Part shown: piece by piece, positions 7,153 through 15,595 of the stretch | Position numbering within the stretch: the stretch's first letter is position 1 | How the letters are laid out: each line of letters begins with the position of its first letter | Source of the DNA: Aquabacterium fontiphilum | Lineage (GTDB): Bacteria; Pseudomonadota; Gammaproteobacteria; Burkholderiales; Burkholderiaceae_C | Assembly (NCBI RefSeq): GCF_009909205.1 | Contig: NZ_JAAAPN010000009.1 | Location: 1-64,000, forward strand | Direction of reading: 5' to 3' | Length of the DNA: 64,000 nt | Notes under the pieces: model-generated | What the model saw: the letters and a program-made list of their open reading frames with translations, nothing else | Database searches by the model: none | What the model was told of the DNA's origin: nothing | Translations under genes and position numbers: made by a program

Positions 7153-9651
7153 TCATGGTCGCGAAGACGGGCGGCCGTGGAGCCGATCCGGATGCCAGTA
7201 AGGCGACGCCCGCTGACGCCAGCATTGGCCCGGACGGCCGTCGCTGGCATGAACATAGGCGCCACATTCAGGGGTGACGTGGACCACTTTGGCCGCTTCA
7301 CGCAAGCGTGCCATGACCTGCGGATCCGGGTGGCCATAGCGGTTGCGTCGCCCCACCTGTACCACGGCGACATCGGGTTGCGCAGCGTGCAGAAAGGCCC
7401 GGCTGGATGAGGTGGCGCTTCCGTGATGGGGCACGATCAGCACCTCGGCCCGCAACGCCTCCGGCACGGTGCGCACCAACTCCTCCTCCTGCGGCGCGCC
7501 GATGTCGCCGGTCAGCAGCATGGCTGCGCCGGTGCCCTGGGCGGCGCTGACCCGCAACACACACGAACGGGCGTTGTCGTCCTCAGCGGTGGGCCCCGCA
7601 TCGCGCGGGTGCAGCCAGACAAAGAGCACACCATCCCACGACCACTGCTCACCTTGCCGACAAGGATGCGAAGCGGGCACGACGCCGCGGGCGTCCCGCA
7701 GTTGCCACAGCGCATGGCCGGGCGGCACGGAGGTGGCCAGGCTGTCAACCGCCATGCGGCGCGCCACTGACGCCGCCCCCCCGCTGTGATCGATGTCGTC
7801 GTGGCTGATCACCAGCCGATCCACCCGGCGTATGCCCAGTGCACCGAGCGCCGGCAGCACCATGCGCTGCCCCGCATCTGTCCCGGAGGGCCAGCGTGCG
7901 CCGGTATCGAAGACCAGCGTGTGCCGTGCTGTCTGCAACACGATGGCCGAGCCCTGGCCCACATCCAACACCAAAGCCTGCCAGTGTCCCCAGGCCGGTG
8001 GCGACACATCGCGCCAGGCCGGGGGCAACCAAAGGCACATCACCGCAGGCGGGAGCAGCCACCACCGCAAGTGGCCCGGCAGGGGCAACAGCAGCAAAGG
8101 CGCCATGATCACGGCCAGCGCACCGAGCCAGAAGGGGCCGTCCGGCAAGGGCGTCGACGCCCACCGCCAGTCGGCCGCCACCGCCAGCCAATCGCGACTG
8201 AGCGCCACGGCCCAGCCCGCCACATCCCAGACTGGCGCCCACACGATGCCCAGCAGCGACAGCGGCGTGATCACCAGCGTGAACCAGGGAATGGCCAGCA
8301 GGTTGACCAGGAAGCCGAGCAGCGACACCGAGCCGAAGCACAGCAACGCCACGGGCGTCAGCACCAGCGAGACACGCGCCTGCGTATGCACCAGTTCGCC
8401 AGCCACATCCCGCGCGCGCGACACCATGGCGCGCCAGCGCCCCGCTGGAGGATGTGGCACCCGTGATTCGGGGCGCTGCCCCATCACCATCAGCGTGCCC
8501 ACCGCCACGAACGACAACCAGAAACTGGGCTGCACCAGCGACCAGGGATCCAGCACAGCGACCACCGCCGCCGCAGCCGACCAGATCAGCGCCCCGGGCC
8601 AGGCCACGCCCAGCGTACGCAGCCCGGTAATGAGCGCCATCATCACGACTGTGCGCTGCGCCGGCACACCCCAGCCGGCCAGCATGGCGTAGGCCAGCGC
8701 AGCCAACACGGCAGCCCAGGCGCCCACCACTGGCGCCGGGCACCACCGGCACAGCCTGAACGAACACGACCATGCCCGACGCACCAGCCAGCCCCCCAAC
8801 CAGCCCATCATGAGCACGTGGGTGCCGCTGATGCTGACGAGGTGGGCCACACCCGTGCGCTGGAAAACCTCCCAATCGCTTCGATCAATGGCGCTCTGAT
8901 CTCCCACGGACAAGCCGGCAATGACGCCGGCATCCGACACAGCCGGCACCCGCGCCATGATGTCTTGCCGAATGTGCATGCGCCACGCAGCCACCCCGCC
9001 GTCCACTGTGGCCACCCGCACCGCAGCAGGCTGTTGCGCGACGCGCGCTTCCAGGTGAACCGCCTGCTGGAACAAGGCCCGTGCGGCATCCCATGCACCA
9101 GGGTTGTAGGCGAAGTCGGGGCGATCCACCCGTGCCGTGAAGCGCCACTGCTCTCCGGGCCTGGGCATTGGCAACGCCTGAGCCGGCGCCCACACCCGCA
9201 CCCGTGACCAAGGCAGCGCGCTGCTCGCGGCAGCCGAGAGTTGGCCGCCGGCCCGCAGCACTGGCCCCTCTGCCGCCAACGGCGCGGCCGCGATCAGTCG
9301 CGCGTCAAAGCGCCAGCGACCCGGTGCAGGCGTCGCATGCCAGACCGGCAGGTCGTCGACCACCACCTCCATCTGCCATGAGCCTGGCAAAGCCGCCTGC
9401 ACGGCCTGCGCCGCCTGGCCCGGCGCACGCAGGTGCGCGCGCCAACCTGTGCTGGCCCAGGCCAGCAGCGCCACGGCCAGCAACCAGGCCGCCCTTCGGG
9501 CCGCAGGTCGCATCCGGGCGCCTGCCAGCAGCAAAAGGGCCGCCAGCGGCAGTCCCAGCCCGTAGACGCCCGGCTCGTGCAAGCTGCGTTCATGCAGCTG
9601 CAAGAGCACGCCGGCGCCCCAGGCCCATGCGACGGCCAGCCACATGCCCAT
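7153..9651 (-). CDS. comEC: DNA internalization protein ComEC/Rec2
   Basis: Inner-membrane channel that brings single-stranded DNA into the cell during natural transformation. A DUF4131-type start with hydrophobic helices is followed by an extracytoplasmic part and the Competence domain (GLSVGDQSAI...LVSISGTHVLMM). A C-terminal metallo-beta-lactamase-like domain has LDVGQGSAIVL and the metal motif HDDIDHSGG. I put the start at 9651 (MGMWLAVAW), giving 832 residues; an in-frame start at 9762 adds 37 residues rich in Arg that look untranslated. It is divergent from the RidA-family gene. No other competence gene lies in the window. The full-length open frame suggests a working gene. Confidence 0.92.
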   Translation of the reverse strand: MGMWLAVAWAWGAGVLLQLHERSLHEPGVYGLGLPLAALLLLAGARMRPAARRAAWLLAVALLAWASTGWRAHLRAPGQAAQAVQAALPGSWQMEVVVDDLPVWHATPAPGRWRFDARLIAAAPLAAEGPVLRAGGQLSAAASSALPWSRVRVWAPAQALPMPRPGEQWRFTARVDRPDFAYNPGAWDAARALFQQAVHLEARVAQQPAAVRVATVDGGVAAWRMHIRQDIMARVPAVSDAGVIAGLSVGDQSAIDRSDWEVFQRTGVAHLVSISGTHVLMMGWLGGWLVRRAWSCSFRLCRWCPAPVVGAWAAVLAALAYAMLAGWGVPAQRTVVMMALITGLRTLGVAWPGALIWSAAAAVVAVLDPWSLVQPSFWLSFVAVGTLMVMGQRPESRVPHPPAGRWRAMVSRARDVAGELVHTQARVSLVLTPVALLCFGSVSLLGFLVNLLAIPWFTLVITPLSLLGIVWAPVWDVAGWAVALSRDWLAVAADWRWASTPLPDGPFWLGALAVIMAPLLLLPLPGHLRWWLLPPAVMCLWLPPAWRDVSPPAWGHWQALVLDVGQGSAIVLQTARHTLVFDTGARWPSGTDAGQRMVLPALGALGIRRVDRLVISHDDIDHSGGAASVARRMAVDSLATSVPPGHALWQLRDARGVVPASHPCRQGEQWSWDGVLFVWLHPRDAGPTAEDDNARSCVLRVSAAQGTGAAMLLTGDIGAPQEEELVRTVPEALRAEVLIVPHHGSATSSSRAFLHAAQPDVAVVQVGRRNRYGHPDPQVMARLREAAKVVHVTPECGAYVHASDGRPGQCWRQRASPYWHPDRLHGRPSSRP

Positions 9652-9801
9652 TGCGCACACCCTGTCTCGTTCTCGTGTATGCGGCTCAGTGTAGGATCGC
9701 CGATCTGGCCTGCCTGTCCCCCTGCGGTGGGATGTCGTCGCAAGATGCACCGCAGGCCGCACTTCTCCGTTTCTGCCGGACCATCAGCCAGCTCACCCAC
9801 C

Positions 9802-10260
9802 ATGTCGATCGAACAACGCCTTCAGGAACTGGGCATCACCCTGCCACCCGTGGCCGTGCCCGCTGCGGCTTACGTGCCGTTCGTGCGCACCGGCAACCTC
9901 GTGTTTCTGTCGGGCCACATCGCCAAGCGCCATGGCCAGGTCTGGACCGGCCAGCTCGGCCGCGACATGGACACCGCCCAGGGCAAGGACGCCGCGCGTG
10001 CCGTGGCCATCGACCTGCTGGGCACCCTGGCTGCCGCGGCCGGCGGTCTCGACAAAGTGGTGCGCATCGTCAAGGTCATGAGCCTGGTCAACAGCACGCC
10101 TGACTACACCGAACACCACCTCGTCACCAACGGCTGCTCCGAATTGTTGGGGCAGGTGTTCGGCGATGTCGGCGTGCACGCCCGCAGCGCCTTTGGCGTG
10201 GCGCAGCTGCCGCTGGGCTCGTGCGTTGAAATCGAGCTGATCGCCGAAGTACAAGCATGA
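9802..10260 (+). CDS. RidA family protein (YjgF/YER057c/UK114)
   Basis: A 152-residue protein of the Rid family, which removes reactive enamine/imine intermediates or acts as an endoribonuclease-like relative. It begins MSIEQRLQELGITLPP, followed by AAYVPFVRTGNLVFLSGHI, the typical Rid beta-sheet start. The later part (VVRIVKVMSLVNS..., ending in a glycine-rich turn and VEIELIAEVQA) is also typical. It belongs to the longer, 150-residue subgroup rather than RidA itself (about 128), so imine deaminase activity is not certain. Its stop overlaps the ATG of dsbB (ATGA), indicating translational coupling. No strong ribosome site precedes the ATG. Confidence 0.88.
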   Translation: MSIEQRLQELGITLPPVAVPAAAYVPFVRTGNLVFLSGHIAKRHGQVWTGQLGRDMDTAQGKDAARAVAIDLLGTLAAAAGGLDKVVRIVKVMSLVNSTPDYTEHHLVTNGCSELLGQVFGDVGVHARSAFGVAQLPLGSCVEIELIAEVQA

Positions 10261-10748
10261 CGCGCAAACGCGCTCCCAGACTCTGGATGACCTTGCTGGG
10301 CCTGCTTTGTCTGGGCTCGGTCGGCGTGGCCCTGTACGCGCAGCACCGCTGGGCCATGGAGCCCTGCCCCTGGTGCATCCTGCAGCGCATGCTGTTCATC
10401 GTGCTGGGCCTGACCGCGCTGCTGGGCGCCGCCCTGCCCTCGGGTGGTGCCCGCCGCATCGTGGCGGCGCTGTCGTTGCCGCTTGCCGCAGGCGGAGCCG
10501 CCGCCGCCTTGTGGCAACACTTTGTGGCGGCCCAGACGCAGTCCTGCGCCCTGACCCTGGCTGACAAGGTCATCGGCTGGACGGCACTGGACACCCGCTT
10601 CCCCGAAGTGTTCGAAGTGCGCGCATCGTGCGCGGACGCCGCCGTGGACCTGCTCGGCGTGCCCTTCGAGTTCTGGAGCTTGGCGCTGTTTGCCCTGGCC
10701 GGCCTGGTGCTGCTGTCGACCGCCCTGACGCCCTCCCGCCGTGCTTGA
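10257..10748 (+). CDS. dsbB: Disulfide bond formation protein B
   Basis: Inner-membrane oxidase that reoxidises DsbA and passes electrons to quinone. Its 163 residues form four membrane spans. The first periplasmic Cys pair is Cys37-Cys40 (PCPWC) and the second is Cys97 and Cys125, both required in the DsbB cycle. The start overlaps the stop of the preceding RidA-family gene by four bases, and the end overlaps the start of pabB-pabC by eight, so the three genes form a tight plus-strand operon. The partner dsbA is not in this window. All key residues are intact. Confidence 0.95.
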   Translation: MTRKRAPRLWMTLLGLLCLGSVGVALYAQHRWAMEPCPWCILQRMLFIVLGLTALLGAALPSGGARRIVAALSLPLAAGGAAAALWQHFVAAQTQSCALTLADKVIGWTALDTRFPEVFEVRASCADAAVDLLGVPFEFWSLALFALAGLVLLSTALTPSRRA

Positions 10749-12612
10749 CCTGGACCCACAGGCCCCGACGGCCCTGGTGGACTTTCCCGACCCAACCGCG
10801 CCCGACGCACCTCGCTGGCGCTGGCGCTTTGGCCAGCCCACACGCTGGCTGGTGGCCCACGACCCTGCCCAGGTCGCGCCGCTGCTGGACGCCGTCCATG
10901 CGGCCGCCCGGCATGGCCAGTGGTGCGTGGGCTGGGTGGCTTATGAGGCTGCGCCGGGTCTGAACCCTCACCTGCCAGTCAAGGCGCTGCCGCCGGGCCA
11001 GCCCTACGCCGTGTGGGCGGTGTTCGATGAGGCCCATCCATGGCCTGACCCTGCCACGCCGCCCAGCGGTGATGCGCCAGCGGGCGGCTGGGCTGCCGGC
11101 CCGTGGCAAGCCGATCTGGCCGAGCCCGAGGCACGCGACCGCATCGAGGCCATCCGCGCGCTGATCCGGGCAGGCGAGGTCTACCAGGTCAATCTGACCA
11201 CGCGGCTGGCAAGCACCTGGTGCAACCCGTCGGGCGCGCCCCAGGGCGGGATCGTGCCCTGGTTCGAAGCCCTGCAGCGCAGCCAGCCGCAGGCCTACAG
11301 CCTGATGCTCGACGCCCGCGCGGCCTGCCGTGCGCCCGGCGTGGTGCTCAGCGTCTCGCCCGAGCTGTTCGTTGACTGGCACGGAGAGCAACTGACCACG
11401 CGCCCGATGAAAGGCACCGCCGCGCGCCAGCCCGAGCCTCAGGCCGACGCGGACGCGGCCGAGGCCCTGCGCGCCAGCGACAAGGAACGCGCCGAGAACC
11501 TGATGATCGTGGACCTGCTGCGCAACGACCTCTCGCGCGTGGCGCAGGTGGGCAGCGTGGCCGTACCCCGGCTGTTCGATCTGGAAGCCTGGCCCACCGT
11601 CTGGCAGATGACCTCAACCATCAGCGCGCGCAGCCGCGCCGGGCTTACGCTCAGCGCCTTGTTTGGTGCCCTCTTTCCCTGTGGCTCGGTCACCGGTGCG
11701 CCCAAGCGCCAGGCCATGCACCACATCGCCCGGCTGGAGCGCAGCCCGCGCGGCGTGTATTGCGGCGCGGTGGGCCTGATCCAGCCTGGCGGGCGCGCCA
11801 CCTTCAACGTGCCCATCCGCACCGCCGTCCTGCACACCCCGCCACCGGACGCCCCCTGGACGGCGCGCTGCGGCGTGGGCAGCGGCATCACGCTGGATGC
11901 CGAGCCTGCGGCCGAGGTGCGCGAATGGCGCGCTAAGCAGGCCTTTCTGCACCGGGCCGATCGACCCTTCCAGCTGCTGGAGTCACTGCGCCTCGAAGAC
12001 GGCGTGCTCGCACGGCGCGAGCTGCATCTGGCGCGACTGCGCCGCAGCGCCGCGCATTTTGCTTGGCAGTGGGCCCGCGATCCGGCGCACACCGCCCGGG
12101 TCATGCACGACATCGAGGACGCGCTGGCGCAGGTGGCTTCAGCCCACCCGCATGGCGCATTCAAGATACGCCTGCTGATCGACACTGCGGGCCTGCCGCA
12201 GGCCGAGTGTGCCCCGCTGGCCGACCTACCCAGGCATCCCGAGGGGGGCCTGCGCGTCAGCCTGGCTGCCTCGCCGATGCCTGAAGCAGACGACTTCGTC
12301 CGTCACAAGACCACCCGCCGCGAGGCCTATGCGGCCTTCCAGCCAGTCCCGGGCTGCGTCGACACCCTGCTGTTCAACGCCCGCGGCGAGCTCACCGAAT
12401 TCACCATCGGCAACCTCGCGCTCCAACGCGATGGCGTGTGGTACACGCCGCCCCTGTCGAGCGGTTTGTTGCCGGGCGTCATGCGCGCCACCTTGCTGGC
12501 CGAGGGCCGCCTCACCGAGCGGGTGTTGACCCGCGACGACCTGCTTGCCCACGAAGGCCTGGCTCTGCTCAACAGCGTCCGGGGCTGGGTCGACGTCACG
12601 CTTTCCCCCTGA
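10741..12612 (+). CDS. pabB: Fused aminodeoxychorismate synthase component I / 4-amino-4-deoxychorismate lyase
   Basis: Two folate-pathway enzymes in one chain: PabB makes 4-amino-4-deoxychorismate from chorismate, and PabC releases pyruvate to give p-aminobenzoate. Residues about 120-395 are the chorismate-binding domain (VYQVNLTTRL, PMKGTAARQ, then GSVTGAPKRQ at about 314-323). From about residue 400 a class IV aminotransferase-like lyase begins (FQLLESLRLEDGVLARRELH), with ELTEFTIGNLAL near the end. At 623 residues both halves are complete. This fusion is known in many proteobacteria. The start is a GTG overlapping the dsbB end. The glutaminase partner PabA is not visible here. Chorismate synthase (aroC) lies 1.2 kb downstream on the other strand. 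Confidence 0.93.
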   Translation: MLDLDPQAPTALVDFPDPTAPDAPRWRWRFGQPTRWLVAHDPAQVAPLLDAVHAAARHGQWCVGWVAYEAAPGLNPHLPVKALPPGQPYAVWAVFDEAHPWPDPATPPSGDAPAGGWAAGPWQADLAEPEARDRIEAIRALIRAGEVYQVNLTTRLASTWCNPSGAPQGGIVPWFEALQRSQPQAYSLMLDARAACRAPGVVLSVSPELFVDWHGEQLTTRPMKGTAARQPEPQADADAAEALRASDKERAENLMIVDLLRNDLSRVAQVGSVAVPRLFDLEAWPTVWQMTSTISARSRAGLTLSALFGALFPCGSVTGAPKRQAMHHIARLERSPRGVYCGAVGLIQPGGRATFNVPIRTAVLHTPPPDAPWTARCGVGSGITLDAEPAAEVREWRAKQAFLHRADRPFQLLESLRLEDGVLARRELHLARLRRSAAHFAWQWARDPAHTARVMHDIEDALAQVASAHPHGAFKIRLLIDTAGLPQAECAPLADLPRHPEGGLRVSLAASPMPEADDFVRHKTTRREAYAAFQPVPGCVDTLLFNARGELTEFTIGNLALQRDGVWYTPPLSSGLLPGVMRATLLAEGRLTERVLTRDDLLAHEGLALLNSVRGWVDVTLSP

Positions 12613-12660
12613 TTCACAAAGGGTTATACGCAACCCGACACGGGAATTCTGCACAATCGC

Positions 12661-12672
12661 GACCGATCGGTC
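12661..12672. promoter_or_regulatory. Perfect 12-bp palindrome upstream of fasciclin gene
   Basis: GACCGATCGGTC is its own reverse complement and lies 57 bases before the fasciclin start, within a 116-base gap. Sites of this shape are common operators of TetR-family repressors. No regulator gene adjoins it. A short AT-rich stretch follows it directly. Confidence 0.35.
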
Positions 12673-12728
12673 ACTTTTAAAACGTTCCGGTCTATCCGTA
12701 GGCAACCTCGTCACTTCAGGAGATTCGC

Positions 12729-13286
12729 ATGACCTCTCTTTCGCGCACGCCGTTCGCCCGTCAAGTCGGTCTGGCCCTCGCCGCTGCCACCATGGTGCTG
12801 TCCACCGCCACCGCGCATGCCACCGTCAACGTCGGGCAGTACCTGCAATGCCGCCATACCCAGCTGGCCGAGTTTCCGGGCACCATCGTGGACGCCGCCA
12901 TCGCCACGCCCGAGCTGAGCACGCTGGTCAACCTGGTTGTGTCGGCCAACCTGGTCGGCGCGCTGTCCGCCCCGGGCAACCTCACGGTGTTTGCCCCGAC
13001 CAACGCGGCCTTCGGCAAGGTGCCCGCCCCCCTGCTCGGCCTCATTGGCGGTGATGCCAACCTGCTGACCAGCGTGCTGACCTACCACGTGACCAGTGGC
13101 CCGGCCGACCCGCGCCGCAGCCTCATTCCCGCGCAGGTGCGCACCCTGCAAGGCCAGACCCTGTACATCGGCTACGACAAGGACGGCGCCTCCGTCAACC
13201 AGTCGGTCGCCGCCTGCAAGGGCGTGAAGACCACCAATGGCACGGTGTGGCTGATCGACAGCGTGCTGCTGCCGCAGTTCAAGTGA
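12729..13286 (+). CDS. Secreted fasciclin (FAS1) domain protein
   Basis: A 185-residue exported protein with one FAS1 domain, a fold associated with cell adhesion and surface interactions. The N-terminus (MTSLSRTPFARQVGLALAAA, ending ...ATAHA) is a Sec signal peptide, cut near residue 31. The FAS1 core runs from about residue 45 to 180: TIVDAAIATPELSTLVNLV, then the hallmark LTVFAPTNAAF and a VLTYHVTSG turn. Three Cys residues are present (two near the ends may pair). An AGGAG site lies 7 bases before the ATG. A 12-bp palindrome upstream suggests its own regulated promoter. The ligand and role are unknown. Confidence 0.88.
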   Translation: MTSLSRTPFARQVGLALAAATMVLSTATAHATVNVGQYLQCRHTQLAEFPGTIVDAAIATPELSTLVNLVVSANLVGALSAPGNLTVFAPTNAAFGKVPAPLLGLIGGDANLLTSVLTYHVTSGPADPRRSLIPAQVRTLQGQTLYIGYDKDGASVNQSVAACKGVKTTNGTVWLIDSVLLPQFK

Positions 13287-13393
13287 TCCCCTGATCCGGG
13301 AAGGCGTGGGCCTAAGCCCCACGCCTGACGGCGCATCGGCGCTGGTGCACACTGCGGGCTCGTCATCCCCCACTCACGAGAGACCGCCCCACC

Positions 13394-13798
13394 ATGCGCC
13401 TGCTCCACACCATGCTGCGCGTTGGCCACCTTCAACGCGCCATCGACTTCTACACCCAGGCCCTGGGCATGACGCTGCTGCGCACCGTCGACCGCCCTGA
13501 GCAGCAGTACACCCTGGCCTACCTGGGCTACGGCCGCAACCCGGAACATGCCGAGCTGGAGTTGACCTACAACTACGGCGTCGAGCGCTACGAGATGGGC
13601 ACCGCCTACGGCCACATCGCCATCGGCGCCGATGACATCGCCGCCATCTGCGACAAGGTGCGCGCGCTCGGCCCCACCCTCGGCGCCGCCGTGACGCGCG
13701 AGCCTGGCGCCGTCAAGGGCGGCAGCACCGTGATTGCCTTCGTCACCGATCCGGATGGCTACAAGGTCGAGCTCATCCAGCACGGCACCCCGATGTGA
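13394..13798 (+). CDS. gloA: Lactoylglutathione lyase (glyoxalase I)
   Basis: Isomerises the methylglyoxal-glutathione hemithioacetal to S-lactoylglutathione, the first step of methylglyoxal detoxification. The 134 residues match the short bacterial Ni/Zn type. Metal ligands expected for E. coli GloA are visible: His5 (MRLLHTML), a Glu in [10 protein letters not shown], His in YGHIAIG and Glu in GYKVELIQ. The vicinal-oxygen-chelate fold pattern ([16 protein letters not shown]) is clear. It ends two bases before the end of aroC on the opposite strand. Confidence 0.95.
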   Translation: MRLLHTMLRVGHLQRAIDFYTQALGMTLLRTVDRPEQQYTLAYLGYGRNPEHAELELTYNYGVERYEMGTAYGHIAIGADDIAAICDKVRALGPTLGAAVTREPGAVKGGSTVIAFVTDPDGYKVELIQHGTPM

Positions 13799-13800
13799 GA

Positions 13801-14904
13801 TCAGGCCGGTCGGCGTGCCGCGATGCGCGGCGTGTCGACGGCCACATCGCCGCATTGCGCCCGGTGGCGCAGTGCGTGATCGATCAGCACCAGGGCCAGC
13901 ATGGCCTCGGCGATCGGCGTGGCGCGGATGCCCACACACGGATCGTGGCGCCCGAAGGTTTCGACCGTGGCGGGCTGGCCGTTCAGGTCGATCGACTGGC
14001 GCGGCGTGCGGATCGAGCTGGTCGGCTTGATCGCAATGGCCACGCGGATGTCCTGACCTGTGGAGATCCCGCCCAGCACGCCGCCTGCGTGGTTGCTGGC
14101 AAAGCCATCCGGGTACAGCTCATCGCCGTGGACCGTACCGCGCTGCGCGACGCTGTCGAAACCGGCACCGACCTCCACGCCCTTGACCGCGTTGATGCCC
14201 ATCATCGCGTAGGCAATGTCGGCATCGAGCTTGTCGAACAGCGGTTCGCCCAGGCCCACGGGCACGCCGCTGGCCTCGACCATCAGCTTGGCGCCACACG
14301 AATCGCCCGCCTTGCGCAGCTCGTCCATATAGGCCTCGAGCGCGTCGATCTGGCTGACATTGGGCGCGAAGAACGGGTTGTGCGGCACGTGTTCCCAGCC
14401 CTCGAAGGCGATGGGCTGCTCGCCCAGTTGCGTCATGCAGGCGCGGATCTCGGTGCCGAACTGCTCGCGCAGCCACTTCTTGGCCACGGCACCGGCGGCC
14501 ACCATGGGCGCCGTCAGCCGGGCGGACGAGCGACCACCGCCGCGAGGATCACGGATGCCGTACTTGTGCCAGTAGGTGTAGTCGGCATGACCGGGCCGGA
14601 AGGTCTGCAGGATGTTGCCGTAGTCCTTGCTGCGCTGGTCGGTGTTGCGGATCAGCAAGGCGATCGGTGCGCCGGTGGTCTTGCCCTCGTACACGCCGGA
14701 CAGGATCTCGACGGCATCGGGCTCGTTGCGCTGGGTCACGTGGCGGGACGTGCCGGGGCGACGGCGATCCAGATCGGGCTGAATATCGGCCTCGGACAGC
14801 GTCATGCCCGGCGGGCAGCCATCGATCACGCAGCCAATGGCCGGACCGTGCGATTCGCCGAAATTGGTGACCGTAAACAGAAGACCGAAGGTGCTGCCAG
14901 CCAT
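13801..14904 (-). CDS. aroC: Chorismate synthase
   Basis: Last step of the shikimate pathway: forms chorismate from 5-enolpyruvylshikimate-3-phosphate using reduced FMN. The 367 residues begin [20 protein letters not shown], the conserved start containing FGESHG. Other family hallmarks follow: [29 protein letters not shown] and [15 protein letters not shown]. Chorismate feeds aromatic amino acids and the p-aminobenzoate enzymes encoded about 1.2 kb away. The gene converges on gloA, and a 92-base gap separates its start from the CBS-protein gene. Confidence 0.97.
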   Translation of the reverse strand: MAGSTFGLLFTVTNFGESHGPAIGCVIDGCPPGMTLSEADIQPDLDRRRPGTSRHVTQRNEPDAVEILSGVYEGKTTGAPIALLIRNTDQRSKDYGNILQTFRPGHADYTYWHKYGIRDPRGGGRSSARLTAPMVAAGAVAKKWLREQFGTEIRACMTQLGEQPIAFEGWEHVPHNPFFAPNVSQIDALEAYMDELRKAGDSCGAKLMVEASGVPVGLGEPLFDKLDADIAYAMMGINAVKGVEVGAGFDSVAQRGTVHGDELYPDGFASNHAGGVLGGISTGQDIRVAIAIKPTSSIRTPRQSIDLNGQPATVETFGRHDPCVGIRATPIAEAMLALVLIDHALRHRAQCGDVAVDTPRIAARRPA

Positions 14905-14995
14905 GTGGGAAACGTCCAGACTATCGAGTGAGCCAGACAGTATTGTCCCCCATCATGGCCGCCCCTGCGCGGCCCATGCGCCCAAGCCGGTCGCG

Positions 14996-15463
14996 TCAGA
15001 GCAGCGCCTGGCGCTCGCCCGCGTTCTCTTCCACAGGCCAGTCGCGGATGTAGGCCTTGAGCATGCGGTTTTCGAAGTCCTGGCCGTCAACCACAGCCTT
15101 GGCCACGTCATAGAACGAGATCACGCCCATCAGCGTCTTGTCGGTCATGACCGGCATGTAGCGCGCATGGCGGTTCAGCATCATGCGCCGCACTTCGTCG
15201 ATGTCGGTTTCCGGCGTGCAGGTCATGGGATGGTCATCCATGACCGAGCGCACGCGCAGGGTGCCAAACGCACCGCCATTGCGCACCGTGCCTTGAATGA
15301 CCTCACGGAAAGTCAGCATGCCGGCCAGGTCGCCGTGCTCCATGACCACCAGCGAGCCGATGTCGTGTTCGGCCATCGTGCTGGCTGCCTCCGACAGCGG
15401 CTGGTCGGGCTGGACCGTGAACAGGGTGCTGCCCTTGACGCGCAGGATGTCGCTGACTTTCAT
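14996..15463 (-). CDS. Two-CBS-domain protein
   Basis: A 155-residue protein made almost entirely of a tandem CBS pair (Bateman module), which usually senses adenine nucleotides or NADH. I chose the ATG at 15463 because a GGAG site lies about 9 bases upstream and MKVSDILRVKGS is the usual start of this family; an upstream in-frame extension looks non-coding. CBS1 covers about 1-60 (FTVQPDQPLSEAAS...IGSLVVME), and CBS2 about 75-135 (MTCTPETDIDEVRRMMLNRHARYMPV with GVISFYDV). No fused enzyme domain is present, so the regulated partner is unknown. Confidence 0.85.
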   Translation of the reverse strand: MKVSDILRVKGSTLFTVQPDQPLSEAASTMAEHDIGSLVVMEHGDLAGMLTFREVIQGTVRNGGAFGTLRVRSVMDDHPMTCTPETDIDEVRRMMLNRHARYMPVMTDKTLMGVISFYDVAKAVVDGQDFENRMLKAYIRDWPVEENAGERQALL

Positions 15464-15595
15464 GGCGGGGTCTCCTTCGTGATCGGTGGAACAAGGACTT
15501 CTGTCACATTCCGACAGACGTATCGTCTCATGAACAGGGGGAAGACCCGCAACCGTTTCAAAAACCCGTGTGACGTTGTGGTGAGGATGGCGCAC

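Noticed and set aside
13303..13325. Hairpin GGCGTGGG/CCCACGCC after the fasciclin gene as terminator
   Set aside because: Good 8-bp stem but no T-run follows; kept only as a possible 3'-end stabiliser.
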